Source of the DNA: an uncultured Anaerotruncus sp.
GTDB taxonomy: Bacteria; Bacillota; Clostridia; Oscillospirales; Ruminococcaceae
Assembly: GCA_910586875.1 (NCBI GenBank)
Contig: CAJUJI010000014.1
Location: 1-29,688 of the forward strand
DNA length: 29,688 nucleotides
Direction: 5' to 3'
Position 1 is the first letter of the stretch. Every line of letters starts with the position of its first letter. The translations under genes and the position numbers were made by a program. Below the pieces are notes generated by a model that was not told where the DNA came from, ran no database searches, and saw only the letters and a program-made list of their open reading frames with translations. Below, piece by piece: positions 8,250 through 14,633 of this stretch.

Positions 8250-8993
8250 TTGGCACAAAAGACAACCCGCCGCGTGCTGCTTGCCGACGAATGGCGCGGC
8301 CTGGTGATTCTACTGATGGTGTTCTATCATGGCGTATATGATATGGTAGAAATTTTCGGCATCGATTTTCCGCTATTCTATTCTCGCTGGGCGCATTTTT
8401 TGCAGGTATTTATTGCAGGTTCCTTCATTATCCTGTCGGGGATGTGCTGCCGTTTTTCCCGCAACAACCTCAAACGCGGCGCACTCACCTTTGCATTGGG
8501 AATGGTGCTTACCAGCATAACCTTCTTTGTGCTGCCCTCCCAGATTGTGCGTTTCGGGGTACTGCATCTGCTGGGCTCAGCGATGTTTCTGTTTGGACTG
8601 CTGCGCCCCCTGCTCGACCGCATCCCCACCGACTGGGGAGCTCCGTTGTTTGGTGCAATCTTCCTGCTCGTTGTACGGGTGCCTTATCGGGAAATCGGCG
8701 TCCCGCCGTTTGTCACCGCACTGCCGGATGCCCTTTATGCCCACAGCGGCTTGTTTTGGTTGGGCTTTCCTGCCGCAGGTTTTTACTCCTCAGATTATTT
8801 TCCGCTGATTCCCTGGCTGTTTCTATTCCTCGCGGGCTCCTACCTGGGCAGCTATGCCAATGAAGGGCGGCTGCCGCAGGCGGCATATAAAAGCCGCTTT
8901 CCGTGGCTGGCGGCGGTGGGACAGCACACCATCTGGATTTATATGTTTCATCAGCCGGTGCTGTATGGGTTGCTGTTGCTGCTGACAAGATGA
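8250..8993 (+). CDS. DUF1624-type (heparan-alpha-glucosaminide acetyltransferase-like) integral membrane protein
   Basis: Polytopic membrane protein of the DUF1624/acyltransferase-like group related to heparan-alpha-glucosaminide N-acetyltransferase catalytic proteins. The real function in bacteria is mostly unknown; transfer of acyl groups across the membrane has been proposed. The start is the TTG at 8250, directly after AAGGAGGG at good spacing, giving 247 residues starting MAQKTTRR. Family marks are ADEWRGLVILLMVFYHGVYD near the N-terminus (a conserved histidine in the first helix), SGMCCRFSRNNLKRG, and RFGVLHLLGSAMF. About seven hydrophobic segments are visible, ending in GQHTIWIYMFHQPVLYG. 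It appears monocistronic, divergent from serCA. Confidence 0.88.
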   Translation: MAQKTTRRVLLADEWRGLVILLMVFYHGVYDMVEIFGIDFPLFYSRWAHFLQVFIAGSFIILSGMCCRFSRNNLKRGALTFALGMVLTSITFFVLPSQIVRFGVLHLLGSAMFLFGLLRPLLDRIPTDWGAPLFGAIFLLVVRVPYREIGVPPFVTALPDALYAHSGLFWLGFPAAGFYSSDYFPLIPWLFLFLAGSYLGSYANEGRLPQAAYKSRFPWLAAVGQHTIWIYMFHQPVLYGLLLLLTR

Positions 8994-9016
8994 GGCGCAG
9001 CAGGGCATAAAACAAC

Positions 9017-9041
9017 GAGGGGTGCTTGAAAGGCACCCCTC
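9017..9041. terminator. Hairpin between convergent genes, probable weak terminator
   Basis: A nine-base-pair GC-rich stem (9017-9025 with 9033-9041) and a seven-base loop. The plus side has no U-run; the minus side is followed by GTTGTTTTATG, so it works better for the minus-strand gene ending at 9063. Confidence 0.55.
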
Positions 9042-9062
9042 TGCTGCATCTCTAAACGAGGC

Positions 9063-9578
9063 CTATTTCGGGATATACTGATCGATGATTTCACGAGCCG
9101 CATCGTTGTCATCGAGCATCAGCATGATCACATAGTCCCCTTGCTCAAAAATCTGTGCATCCTGCGCAATTTGATAGGAATTATAAATATCATAGCTTTG
9201 GAACTCGTTGATCAGGTTGGTTTTGATCTCAAACAGTTTCTCACGCACCAGATCAATCATTCCCTCGGTCGGTTCCAGGATAAATACATTCGCCACGCCA
9301 TAACGTCCGCTTGCATATCTGACGTAATAGTCATCCAAGCGTTCCAGGTGCATCCGGAACTTGTTTTCCAGCACATCATCATCTGCGTCCTTGACATCCT
9401 TTACCGTAACCGAATGGTAAATTTCGTCCAAAGCCTCCTGCGGCTGTGCAAGCATCAGCTCTACCGCGCTATCCTGCACATCACCCTCCACTTCAACCAC
9501 CATATGGGCTGCATTGCCGCAGCCCACAAACAGGATGCAACATGCCAGCACCAGATAAATCCATCTTCTCTTTAACAA
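9063..9578 (-). CDS. DUF4358-like lipoprotein
   Basis: Secreted lipoprotein of unknown function. The favoured start is the TTG at 9578, because AAAGGAGG precedes it by nine bases and the predicted transcription start (about 9608) leaves almost no leader for the ATG at 9599. The product then has 171 residues with a clean signal peptide (KRR, a hydrophobic stretch, lipobox LFVGC, Cys about residue 18). The body resembles DUF4358: YYVRYASGRYGVANVFIL, then EKLFEIKTNLINEFQSYDIY and a GDYVIMLMLDDND strand near the end. These are common in spore-forming Clostridia but have no known activity. It is monocistronic with its own promoter. Confidence 0.75.
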   Translation of the reverse strand: MLKRRWIYLVLACCILFVGCGNAAHMVVEVEGDVQDSAVELMLAQPQEALDEIYHSVTVKDVKDADDDVLENKFRMHLERLDDYYVRYASGRYGVANVFILEPTEGMIDLVREKLFEIKTNLINEFQSYDIYNSYQIAQDAQIFEQGDYVIMLMLDDNDAAREIIDQYIPK

Positions 9579-9614
9579 TGGCAGCCGCCTCCTTTGCATA
9601 GTTTCTTCCTATTC

Positions 9615-9642
9615 AGTATAACGAATTTCCGGCATTAGTCAA
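9615..9642 (-). promoter_or_regulatory. Sigma-A promoter of the DUF4358-like gene
   Basis: Minus strand TTGACT (9637-9642), 16-base spacer, TATACT (9615-9620). It decides the start of the downstream gene by placing the transcript 5' end near 9608. Confidence 0.8.
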
Positions 9643-9668
9643 GCGCTGCTTGCAGTTTTATCTGCCGG

Positions 9669-9697
9669 TTGCATTCCAAAAGGAAATTTGCTATAAT
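9669..9697 (+). promoter_or_regulatory. Sigma-A promoter of the NERD-like gene
   Basis: TTGCAT (9669-9674), 17-base spacer, TATAAT (9692-9697). It is back to back with the promoter of the divergent lipoprotein gene and lies inside a spurious upstream extension of the NERD-like frame. Confidence 0.8.
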
Positions 9698-9782
9698 CGA
9701 GGTATTTGAACGAAATGCGGTGAAAAGCTGCGGTAAATGCGCTGAGCCAGACCCGCAGATTCGCAAAGGGAGGCGCCGGAAG

Positions 9783-10385
9783 ATGGGCAATTTGTTGGCT
9801 GTGCTGCTGCCAATGGGTTTGGTAATGGCGATACTGGGGCTGGGCGGCTGGCTGTATGTTCGATATCGGGTGAAGATTGGTGAGAAATGGGAGCATAACA
9901 AGGTAGCGCGTTCACTGCACCGGTTTGCGCTGCTGTGCAACGCCAGGACGCTGGACGATGTGAAGCTGGTGGACAACGGGCTTTCCGGCTGGGCGGACCA
10001 TCTGCTGATCAGCAGCTTTGGTGTGGTGCTGGTTTATGACCTGTGCTATTCAGGGGAGTATTCCGGCAAGGCAGACGCGGAAAAATGGCTGGTGCGAATT
10101 CGCGGACGCGGCACCTGGTCTATCCCGAATCCGCGGATACAGGCTGCCGCCTGTGTGGGCAGGGTGAACACGCTGCTGAAAAAGGCGGGGATTCACCTGC
10201 CGGTTTCGTATGTGGCAGTTTTGGCTAACACGCATCGGAGCACCGTTTCTTTTGTGCGCTCGGATGGGGTGGTAAAATTGCGCCAGCTGCACAGCTATTT
10301 GGAGCAGGAAACCTTTAAAAAGGAATATCCGGTAGATGTGGAAGAGGTGCTAAAGGTACTGAAGGCGGGACAGGTTTCACAATAG
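9783..10385 (+). CDS. Membrane-anchored NERD-like domain protein
   Basis: Protein of 200 residues with one N-terminal membrane helix (about 4-25) and a cytoplasmic domain. The pattern LDDVKLVDNGLSGWADHLLISSFGVVLVYDLCYSGEYSG, ending in a W, recalls the NERD (nuclease-related) fold: a conserved Asp, a strand, a GV-strand and a G-x-I/Y-x-G turn. The usual catalytic E-x-K after the GV-strand reads as Y-D-L here, so nuclease activity is doubtful. The start is the ATG at 9783 with AAAGGGAGG upstream; the longer frame from 9669 begins inside the promoter. The biological role is unknown. The gene stands alone. Confidence 0.6.
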   Translation: MGNLLAVLLPMGLVMAILGLGGWLYVRYRVKIGEKWEHNKVARSLHRFALLCNARTLDDVKLVDNGLSGWADHLLISSFGVVLVYDLCYSGEYSGKADAEKWLVRIRGRGTWSIPNPRIQAAACVGRVNTLLKKAGIHLPVSYVAVLANTHRSTVSFVRSDGVVKLRQLHSYLEQETFKKEYPVDVEEVLKVLKAGQVSQ

Positions 10386-10407
10386 CAGGAGGGCAATGAC
10401 TTTACGT

Positions 10408-10460
10408 AATTTGCCGCCGCTAATGGCATCAGGCAGGTAAATTAGGGGCGCTTTTTTTCT
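10408..10460 (+). terminator. Probable terminator of the NERD-like gene
   Basis: A nine-pair stem with one wobble (arms TAATTTGCC and GGTAAATTA) is followed within a few bases by GGGGCGC and a seven-T run. A second imperfect pairing of AGGGGCGCTTTTT with AAAAAGCACCCCT (to about 10477) overlaps it. Confidence 0.6.
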
Positions 10461-10479
10461 TGCAAAAAGCACCCCTCTT

Positions 10480-10640
10480 GCCGCACGCATTGCGTGCGCA
10501 ATTCACCCCCCAAAAATCCGCTTGGACGAAAAAGACGCGTTTCGCACGCCTAGAAGCTTTGCTTCTAGGCGTGCAACAAGGGGCTTTGCCCCCTTGACCT
10601 CCACGATTTTTTGAAAAAAATCGAGTAAAACTTTTGCTGA
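10480..10640 (-). repeat. Hairpin-rich dispersed intergenic repeat, copy 1
   Basis: A non-coding block of stacked hairpins: GCACGCA-T-TGCGTGC near 10482-10498, a perfect 14-pair stem at 10544-10557/10561-10574 with a TTT loop, a CAAGGGGC/GCCCCCTTG stem at 10577-10594, and CGATTTTTT/AAAAAATCG at 10604-10623. Read on the minus strand, the segment AAAAGTTT, A/T-rich stem, GG(A/G)GTC, AGGGG matches the end of the window (29645-29688, plus strand). It is therefore a dispersed element in two orientations. It lies directly after the DUF1638-like stop. Confidence 0.75.
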
Positions 10641-10651
10641 AAAATGGCAGG

Positions 10652-11257
10652 CTAGGATTGCAGTGCGAGCAGCTCCCGCGAACAGGTGGGGCTGACCGCC
10701 ATGCCGCGCGGCACCACCAACAGCTGCTCCTCCTCCCAATTTCCGCAAAGCAGCTGCTCTAACAGATGGTAATTGATTTCCCTGTTAAAATAGTCCCAAC
10801 CGTTTACTCGCGCGGTCAGCCGCGCTTGAATGCTGCCGTCTGCCACTCCCAACGCGGTATCTGCAAGATAGCACAAACAATTGCAATCCGCCGCAGGGCT
10901 GAAATGCAGCGTTTCCAGCGCCTCTGCCACGGCAAAGCAAACCGCGCCGTTATACTGGGTAAAAAGGGCGCGGTAAGCGTCGGCTCCCCCCAGCAGCAGT
11001 GCAGCGCAATTATGTACCCGCGGCAGTACAAGCGGCACATCCGTGGCGGCAAGCGCCTGCTCGTTTAACACGCTGGCGCCATCCGGCAGCAGAATTGCAT
11101 CATAGCCCTGTGCCTGCCTGAGCAGCTCGGGCAGCTGCGCAGATGTTTCGGGGAAACAAAGGTCAATTTGGTGGGCAGTTTGGGGCACAAGGCGCTCCAA
11201 AACCGGTTGCAGCGCAGGGTGGGATACCAGGAAAAACCTCATCTTTGTCACATCCAA
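10652..11257 (-). CDS. DUF1638-like protein
   Basis: Cytosolic protein of about 200 residues. The central segment VPLVLPRVHNCAALLLGGADAYRALF matches the DUF1638 hallmark (PR-x-H-D/N-C followed by LLG and a Y-x-x-F), with Asn in place of the usual Asp. DUF1638 proteins are uncharacterised and are often near corrinoid methyltransferase genes, which are absent here. Two starts are possible, ATG at 11257 and ATG at 11242, and neither has a strong ribosome binding site; MRFFLVSHPAL from 11242 looks more like a family N-terminus. It is divergent from hflX. Confidence 0.65.
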   Translation of the reverse strand: MDVTKMRFFLVSHPALQPVLERLVPQTAHQIDLCFPETSAQLPELLRQAQGYDAILLPDGASVLNEQALAATDVPLVLPRVHNCAALLLGGADAYRALFTQYNGAVCFAVAEALETLHFSPAADCNCLCYLADTALGVADGSIQARLTARVNGWDYFNREINYHLLEQLLCGNWEEEQLLVVPRGMAVSPTCSRELLALQS

Positions 11258-11401
11258 TTCTTATAATTATGGTAATCATTCGTTCATAAATTCCTTCTTT
11301 GAGTGTATCCTATCAAGAGCAAATCTGCAAGGAAAAGAATCTGGTATTTTTCACCCCGTTTTATGGAAGAATCGTGGGAAGAAAAAGGAAAGAGAGGCTG
11401 T

Positions 11402-12646
11402 ATGATTGATACGACACAGCAACTGCGACAGCGCGCGGTATTGGTAGCCGCTGATCTTGGTGAATTTGATGTAGAGCGCTCGCTGGACGAGCTGGAAGAG
11501 CTGGCGGCGACCGCTGGCGCCGAGACGGTTGCGCGGATGGTCCAAAAGCGCACAGCGTTCGAGGCTGCAACGGTGATCGGCGCCGGCCGGTTGGAAGAGC
11601 TGGCCGAATTTTGCAAGGGTGGCGGGGCTGAATTGGTCATTTTTGATCACGAGCTCTCCCCTGCGCAAATTCGCAATTTAGAAAAGGCGTGTGAGCTGCC
11701 GGTAATCGACCGTACCACCGTAATTTTGGACATCTTTGCACAGCGGGCGGTCAGCGCAGAAGGCAAGCTACAGGTGGAGCTTGCGCAGCTGCGGTACCGT
11801 CTGCCGCGGCTGGCGGGGATGGGAACCGCAATGTCCCGTTTGGGCGGCGGTATTGGCACCCGCGGTCCTGGTGAAACCAAGCTGGAAACCGACCGGCGGC
11901 ATATCCGGCGCCGGATTTCCTCGCTGCAAGAGCAGCTTAGCGAGCTGGAAAAGCGGCGGGGGCTGCTGCGTGCGCGGCGCAAAAAGGACGGGGTGACCAC
12001 CGTTGCAATTGTGGGGTACACCAATGTTGGAAAAAGCACCCTCTTAAATGCTCTGACCGATGCCGGCGTGCTGGCCGAGGACAAGCTGTTTGCAACCCTG
12101 GACCCGACCGCACGGGCGCTGTCGCTGCCGGACGGCCGGTCGGTGATGCTGATTGATACGGTAGGTTTGGTGCGCCGTCTGCCGCACCAGCTGGTAGAGG
12201 CGTTCAAATCGACCTTGGAGGAGGCCGCAAACGCTGACCTGCTTTGGAATGTGTGCGACATCTCCTCGAATGAAGTGGAGGAGCAGCTTGCGGTCACCAA
12301 AAAGCTGATGGAGGAGCTGGGCATACAAAATACGCCGATGCTCACCGTGCTGAATAAATGCGACCTGGTTGCTGCGACGCCGCTGCCCATCAACCCGCAG
12401 ACCGCATTGATCTCGGCAAAAACAAAATTTGGCTTTGATGCGCTGCTGGAAAAAACTGCACAGGCACTGGCACCAACGCATAAAAGGCTGCAATTGTGCA
12501 TTCCTTATGAGAAGAGCGGCCTGCTCCACGAGATTTTAAAGCAAGGAAAGGTTTTCTCTCAGGAGTACAGCGAACAAGGGATTTTGGTGGATGCGCTGGT
12601 GGAGCTGAAGCTGCTATATCTGGTTGAGGATTGTGTAATTCTATAA
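11402..12646 (+). CDS. hflX: Ribosome-associated GTPase HflX
   Basis: GTPase that binds the 50S subunit and splits stalled ribosomes, for example under heat stress. The 414-residue product has an N-terminal HflX domain (about 1-195) with VIGAGRLEEL, ELSPAQIRNLE, VIDRT, and the nearly invariant RGPGETKLETDRR near residues 154-166. The G domain follows with the P-loop GYTNVGKS (205-212), DPT, DTVG (252-255) and NKCD (318-321). The start is the ATG at 11402 with AGAGG close upstream; the frame extends 33 codons further up with no ribosome binding site. A strong terminator follows directly. A TTCATA/TATCCT pair near 11283-11311 may be the promoter. Confidence 0.96.
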   Translation: MIDTTQQLRQRAVLVAADLGEFDVERSLDELEELAATAGAETVARMVQKRTAFEAATVIGAGRLEELAEFCKGGGAELVIFDHELSPAQIRNLEKACELPVIDRTTVILDIFAQRAVSAEGKLQVELAQLRYRLPRLAGMGTAMSRLGGGIGTRGPGETKLETDRRHIRRRISSLQEQLSELEKRRGLLRARRKKDGVTTVAIVGYTNVGKSTLLNALTDAGVLAEDKLFATLDPTARALSLPDGRSVMLIDTVGLVRRLPHQLVEAFKSTLEEAANADLLWNVCDISSNEVEEQLAVTKKLMEELGIQNTPMLTVLNKCDLVAATPLPINPQTALISAKTKFGFDALLEKTAQALAPTHKRLQLCIPYEKSGLLHEILKQGKVFSQEYSEQGILVDALVELKLLYLVEDCVIL

Positions 12647-12648
12647 AA

Positions 12649-12690
12649 AAAGTCCCTGCAAATTCCTGTTAGAGAATTTGCAGGGACTTT
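12649..12690. terminator. Bidirectional terminator between hflX and the tRNA operon
   Basis: A perfect 17-pair stem (12649-12665 with 12674-12690) and an eight-base loop. The A-run before it on the plus strand becomes a U-run for minus-strand transcripts, and TTT follows on the plus side. It ends both hflX and the four-tRNA operon. The arms closely resemble the terminator at 23282. Confidence 0.92.
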
Positions 12691-12691
12691 C

Positions 12692-12766
12692 TGGCTGAGC
12701 TAGCTGGATTCGAACCAGCGAATGCAGCAGTCAAAGTGCTGTGTCTTACCGCTTGACGATAGCTCA
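12692..12766 (-). tRNA. tRNA-Gln (anticodon TTG)
   Basis: Cloverleaf on the minus strand with acceptor TGAGCTA/TAGCTCA, a T-arm with GGTTCGAATCC, and anticodon stem CAGCA/TGCTG around loop CTTTGAC, giving TTG. CCA is encoded. It is last in the tRNA operon. Confidence 0.95.
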
Positions 12767-12805
12767 GTATAGAAATCCCGCCCGTCTGCGGACGGACGGG
12801 AAAAG

Positions 12806-12880
12806 GGTGGATAGTGGGATTCGAACCCACGGTCTTCAGTGCCACAAACTGACGCGTTAACCAACTACGCTATACCCACC
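12806..12880 (-). tRNA. tRNA-His (anticodon GTG)
   Basis: Acceptor GTGGGTA/TATCCAC with an extra 5' G (12880) opposite C73, the histidine identity pair. The anticodon loop TTGTGGC gives GTG. CCA is not encoded, unlike its neighbours. Confidence 0.94.
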
Positions 12881-12885
12881 ATATA

Positions 12886-12962
12886 TGGCGCGCCAAGAGG
12901 GACTCGAACCCCCGACCTACCGCTTAGAAGGCGGTTGCTCTATCCGGCTGAGCTATTGGCGC
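12886..12962 (-). tRNA. tRNA-Arg (anticodon TCT)
   Basis: Acceptor GCGCCAA/TTGGCGC, anticodon stem ACCGC/GCGGT with loop CTTCTAA giving TCT, T-loop GGTTCGAGTCC, encoded CCA. Confidence 0.95.
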
Positions 12963-12989
12963 GAGCAAGGGGCGTGTGGGGGTCTCGAA

Positions 12990-13063
12990 TGGAGCGGGTG
13001 ATGGGAATCGAACCCACGTGTTCAGCTTGGAAGGCTGACATTCTACCATTGAACTACACCCGC
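12990..13063 (-). tRNA. tRNA-Gly (anticodon TCC)
   Basis: Acceptor GCGGGTG/CACCCGC, anticodon stem TCAGC/GCTGA with loop CTTCCAA giving TCC, encoded CCA. It is the first gene of the minus-strand tRNA operon. Confidence 0.95.
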
Positions 13064-13088
13064 GAAAGAGCCTTTAGCGACGGAACTT

Positions 13089-13117
13089 ATTTTAGCAAAT
13101 TCCGCTGGAAATGTCAA
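13089..13117 (-). promoter_or_regulatory. Promoter of the tRNA Gly-Arg-His-Gln operon
   Basis: Perfect TTGACA (13112-13117, minus), 17-base spacer, TAAAAT (13089-13094), about 25 bases before tRNA-Gly. Confidence 0.9.
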
Positions 13118-13187
13118 GGGTATTTTGAAGAAATCTGCCAGAAAATTTATGGCGCATGAACAAACCATGAATAACACGGGGTTTTTC

Positions 13188-13216
13188 TTGCAATTAACAG
13201 GGTTTTACGCTATACT
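13188..13216 (+). promoter_or_regulatory. Promoter of rpe
   Basis: TTGCAA (13188-13193), 17-base spacer, TATACT (13211-13216), about 38 bases before the ATG. This rules out the longer frame beginning at 13125. Confidence 0.82.
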
Positions 13217-13253
13217 ATACAAGACTAATTCTGTGTTTGGGGAGGTAGCTTTT

Positions 13254-13934
13254 ATGAGCCGGAAAATTCAAATTGCGCCTTCGCTGCTGTCCTGCGATTT
13301 CGCAAGGCTGGGTGCAGAGGTCGCTGCTATGCAGCAGGCAGGCGCCGAGCTCATCCACTTTGATGTGATGGATGGGCATTTTGTGCCCAATCTGAGCATC
13401 GGCCTGCCGGTGCTGGCCAGCCTGCGCCGCGCAACGGACGCTGTGTTGGATGTACATTTAATGGTAAGCGACCCGCTCACCTACGCGCCGCAGTTTGCAG
13501 ACAAGGGCGCGGATATCATCGTATTCCATGTGGAGAGCGACAGTCCTGTGCAGGCGGTGATCGATGTCATCAAGGCCAAAGGCAAACGGGTGGGGCTCGC
13601 GCTCAAGCCCGCGACACCGGCACAGGCGGCGTTTCCCTATCTGGAACAGCTGGATATGGTGCTCGCCATGACGGTGGAGCCCGGCTTTGGCGGCCAGCGG
13701 TTTATGGCGGATATCTGTCCAAAGGTTGCTGCACTGCGCGCAGAATGCGACCGGCTGGGGCTGAAGATGGATATTGAGGTAGACGGCGGTATTGACAATG
13801 ATACAATTGGTCAAGCGGCGCAGGCAGGCGCAAATGTGTTTGTAGCAGGCAGCGCACTCTTTGGAAAGCCGGACTACACCCAGGCGGTGGCGATGTTGCG
13901 TAAAAATGCGCTGACCGATACGGTTGCGGTTTAA
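13254..13934 (+). CDS. rpe: Ribulose-phosphate 3-epimerase
   Basis: Interconverts ribulose 5-phosphate and xylulose 5-phosphate in the pentose phosphate pathway. The 226-residue product is a TIM barrel with IAPSLLSCDF at 7-16 and metal ligands at His35 and Asp37 (HFDVMDGHFVPN), His68 (LDVHLMV) and Asp177 (EVDGGI). MTVEPGFGGQ (139-148) is the usual phosphate-side loop. The start at 13254 follows GGGGAGG at proper spacing. Often this gene sits beside rsgA or thiN, but not here. It appears monocistronic. Confidence 0.96.
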   Translation: MSRKIQIAPSLLSCDFARLGAEVAAMQQAGAELIHFDVMDGHFVPNLSIGLPVLASLRRATDAVLDVHLMVSDPLTYAPQFADKGADIIVFHVESDSPVQAVIDVIKAKGKRVGLALKPATPAQAAFPYLEQLDMVLAMTVEPGFGGQRFMADICPKVAALRAECDRLGLKMDIEVDGGIDNDTIGQAAQAGANVFVAGSALFGKPDYTQAVAMLRKNALTDTVAV

Positions 13935-14033
13935 AGAAGGTCGCGAGCGGGCGGGATAAGCGTACGCTATGGAAATGTTGGGGTTGCTGACGCGTTCCGA
14001 TTGCAAGGGGGCGGGCGAAGGCTTGCGCTGTGC

Positions 14034-14564
14034 TCAGCCGAAGTAGGCGTACACCAGCCCCAACGCGTCCCCACTGGCCACCCGCTTACCATGCTCGGCC
14101 AGCCATGCGGCTGCCAGCTCCCCGCCCTGGCAGCGGATGGCATATTCATCCCACAGCGGCGCAATCAGCGGGTCTTCCGCGCAAAACGGCCAGAGCGCCA
14201 GCCGCCAGCCATCCTGCATTCGATACAGGTCGCTGCGGCGCAGGCGGTGTGCGCTGCGCCCGAAGGTGTGCACCGTGCCGGTGATCAGCTGGTCGATATC
14301 GTCCAGCTTCCAAATCAGCGGCAGCTGTGGCACCATCGGCGGCTGTAGCGGACGCATAAAAAGCACACAGCCGCCGTCTTCACGAGGATAGAGCTGCACT
14401 GCAAGCTGTGTGCCTGATGTAAAGCCGGACTGCTCCAACAACAGCTGCAAAAAGAGCTGCAGCTTTGGCGGGCGCTCGCCCAGCTGCTCCAGCTCAAGCC
14501 GGTGCAGCTCAGCTGGGCTCAGGGCAATTTGCAGCTGCCAGGAATCCGGCTGACTCCATCTCAA
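14034..14564 (-). CDS. MecA-like adaptor protein
   Basis: The 176-residue product resembles MecA/NegR adaptors, which deliver substrates to the ClpC-ClpP protease in Gram-positive bacteria. The N-terminus (WQLQIALSPAELHRLEL) fits the short MecA N-domain. The C-terminal half follows the MecA pattern: a DIDQLI helix, SDLYRMQDGWRLAL, a DEYAIRC strand, and AAAWLAEHGKRVASGDALGLVYAYF, in which L-x-E-H-G-K is the family signature. It is shorter than Bacillus MecA (about 218), with a reduced acidic linker. The start is the TTG at 14564, with AGAGG nine bases before it. It is divergent from the Rnf-like operon, with 69 bases between starts. No terminator is seen. Confidence 0.65.
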   Translation of the reverse strand: MRWSQPDSWQLQIALSPAELHRLELEQLGERPPKLQLFLQLLLEQSGFTSGTQLAVQLYPREDGGCVLFMRPLQPPMVPQLPLIWKLDDIDQLITGTVHTFGRSAHRLRRSDLYRMQDGWRLALWPFCAEDPLIAPLWDEYAIRCQGGELAAAWLAEHGKRVASGDALGLVYAYFG

Positions 14565-14633
14565 TCAAGCTCACCTCTCTTGTTTTTTCTTATTTTATGC
14601 ACCGAACCCCAATTCAATGAACGGAGGCTGCTC

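Noticed and set aside
12839..13159. 106-codon frame across the tRNA genes
   Set aside because: It reads through three tRNA genes (the GTRTPDLPLRRRLLYP stretch is a well-known false tRNA-derived translation).
13125..13253. N-terminal extension of Rpe
   Set aside because: It contains the rpe promoter; the start at 13254 has an excellent ribosome binding site and fits the family length.
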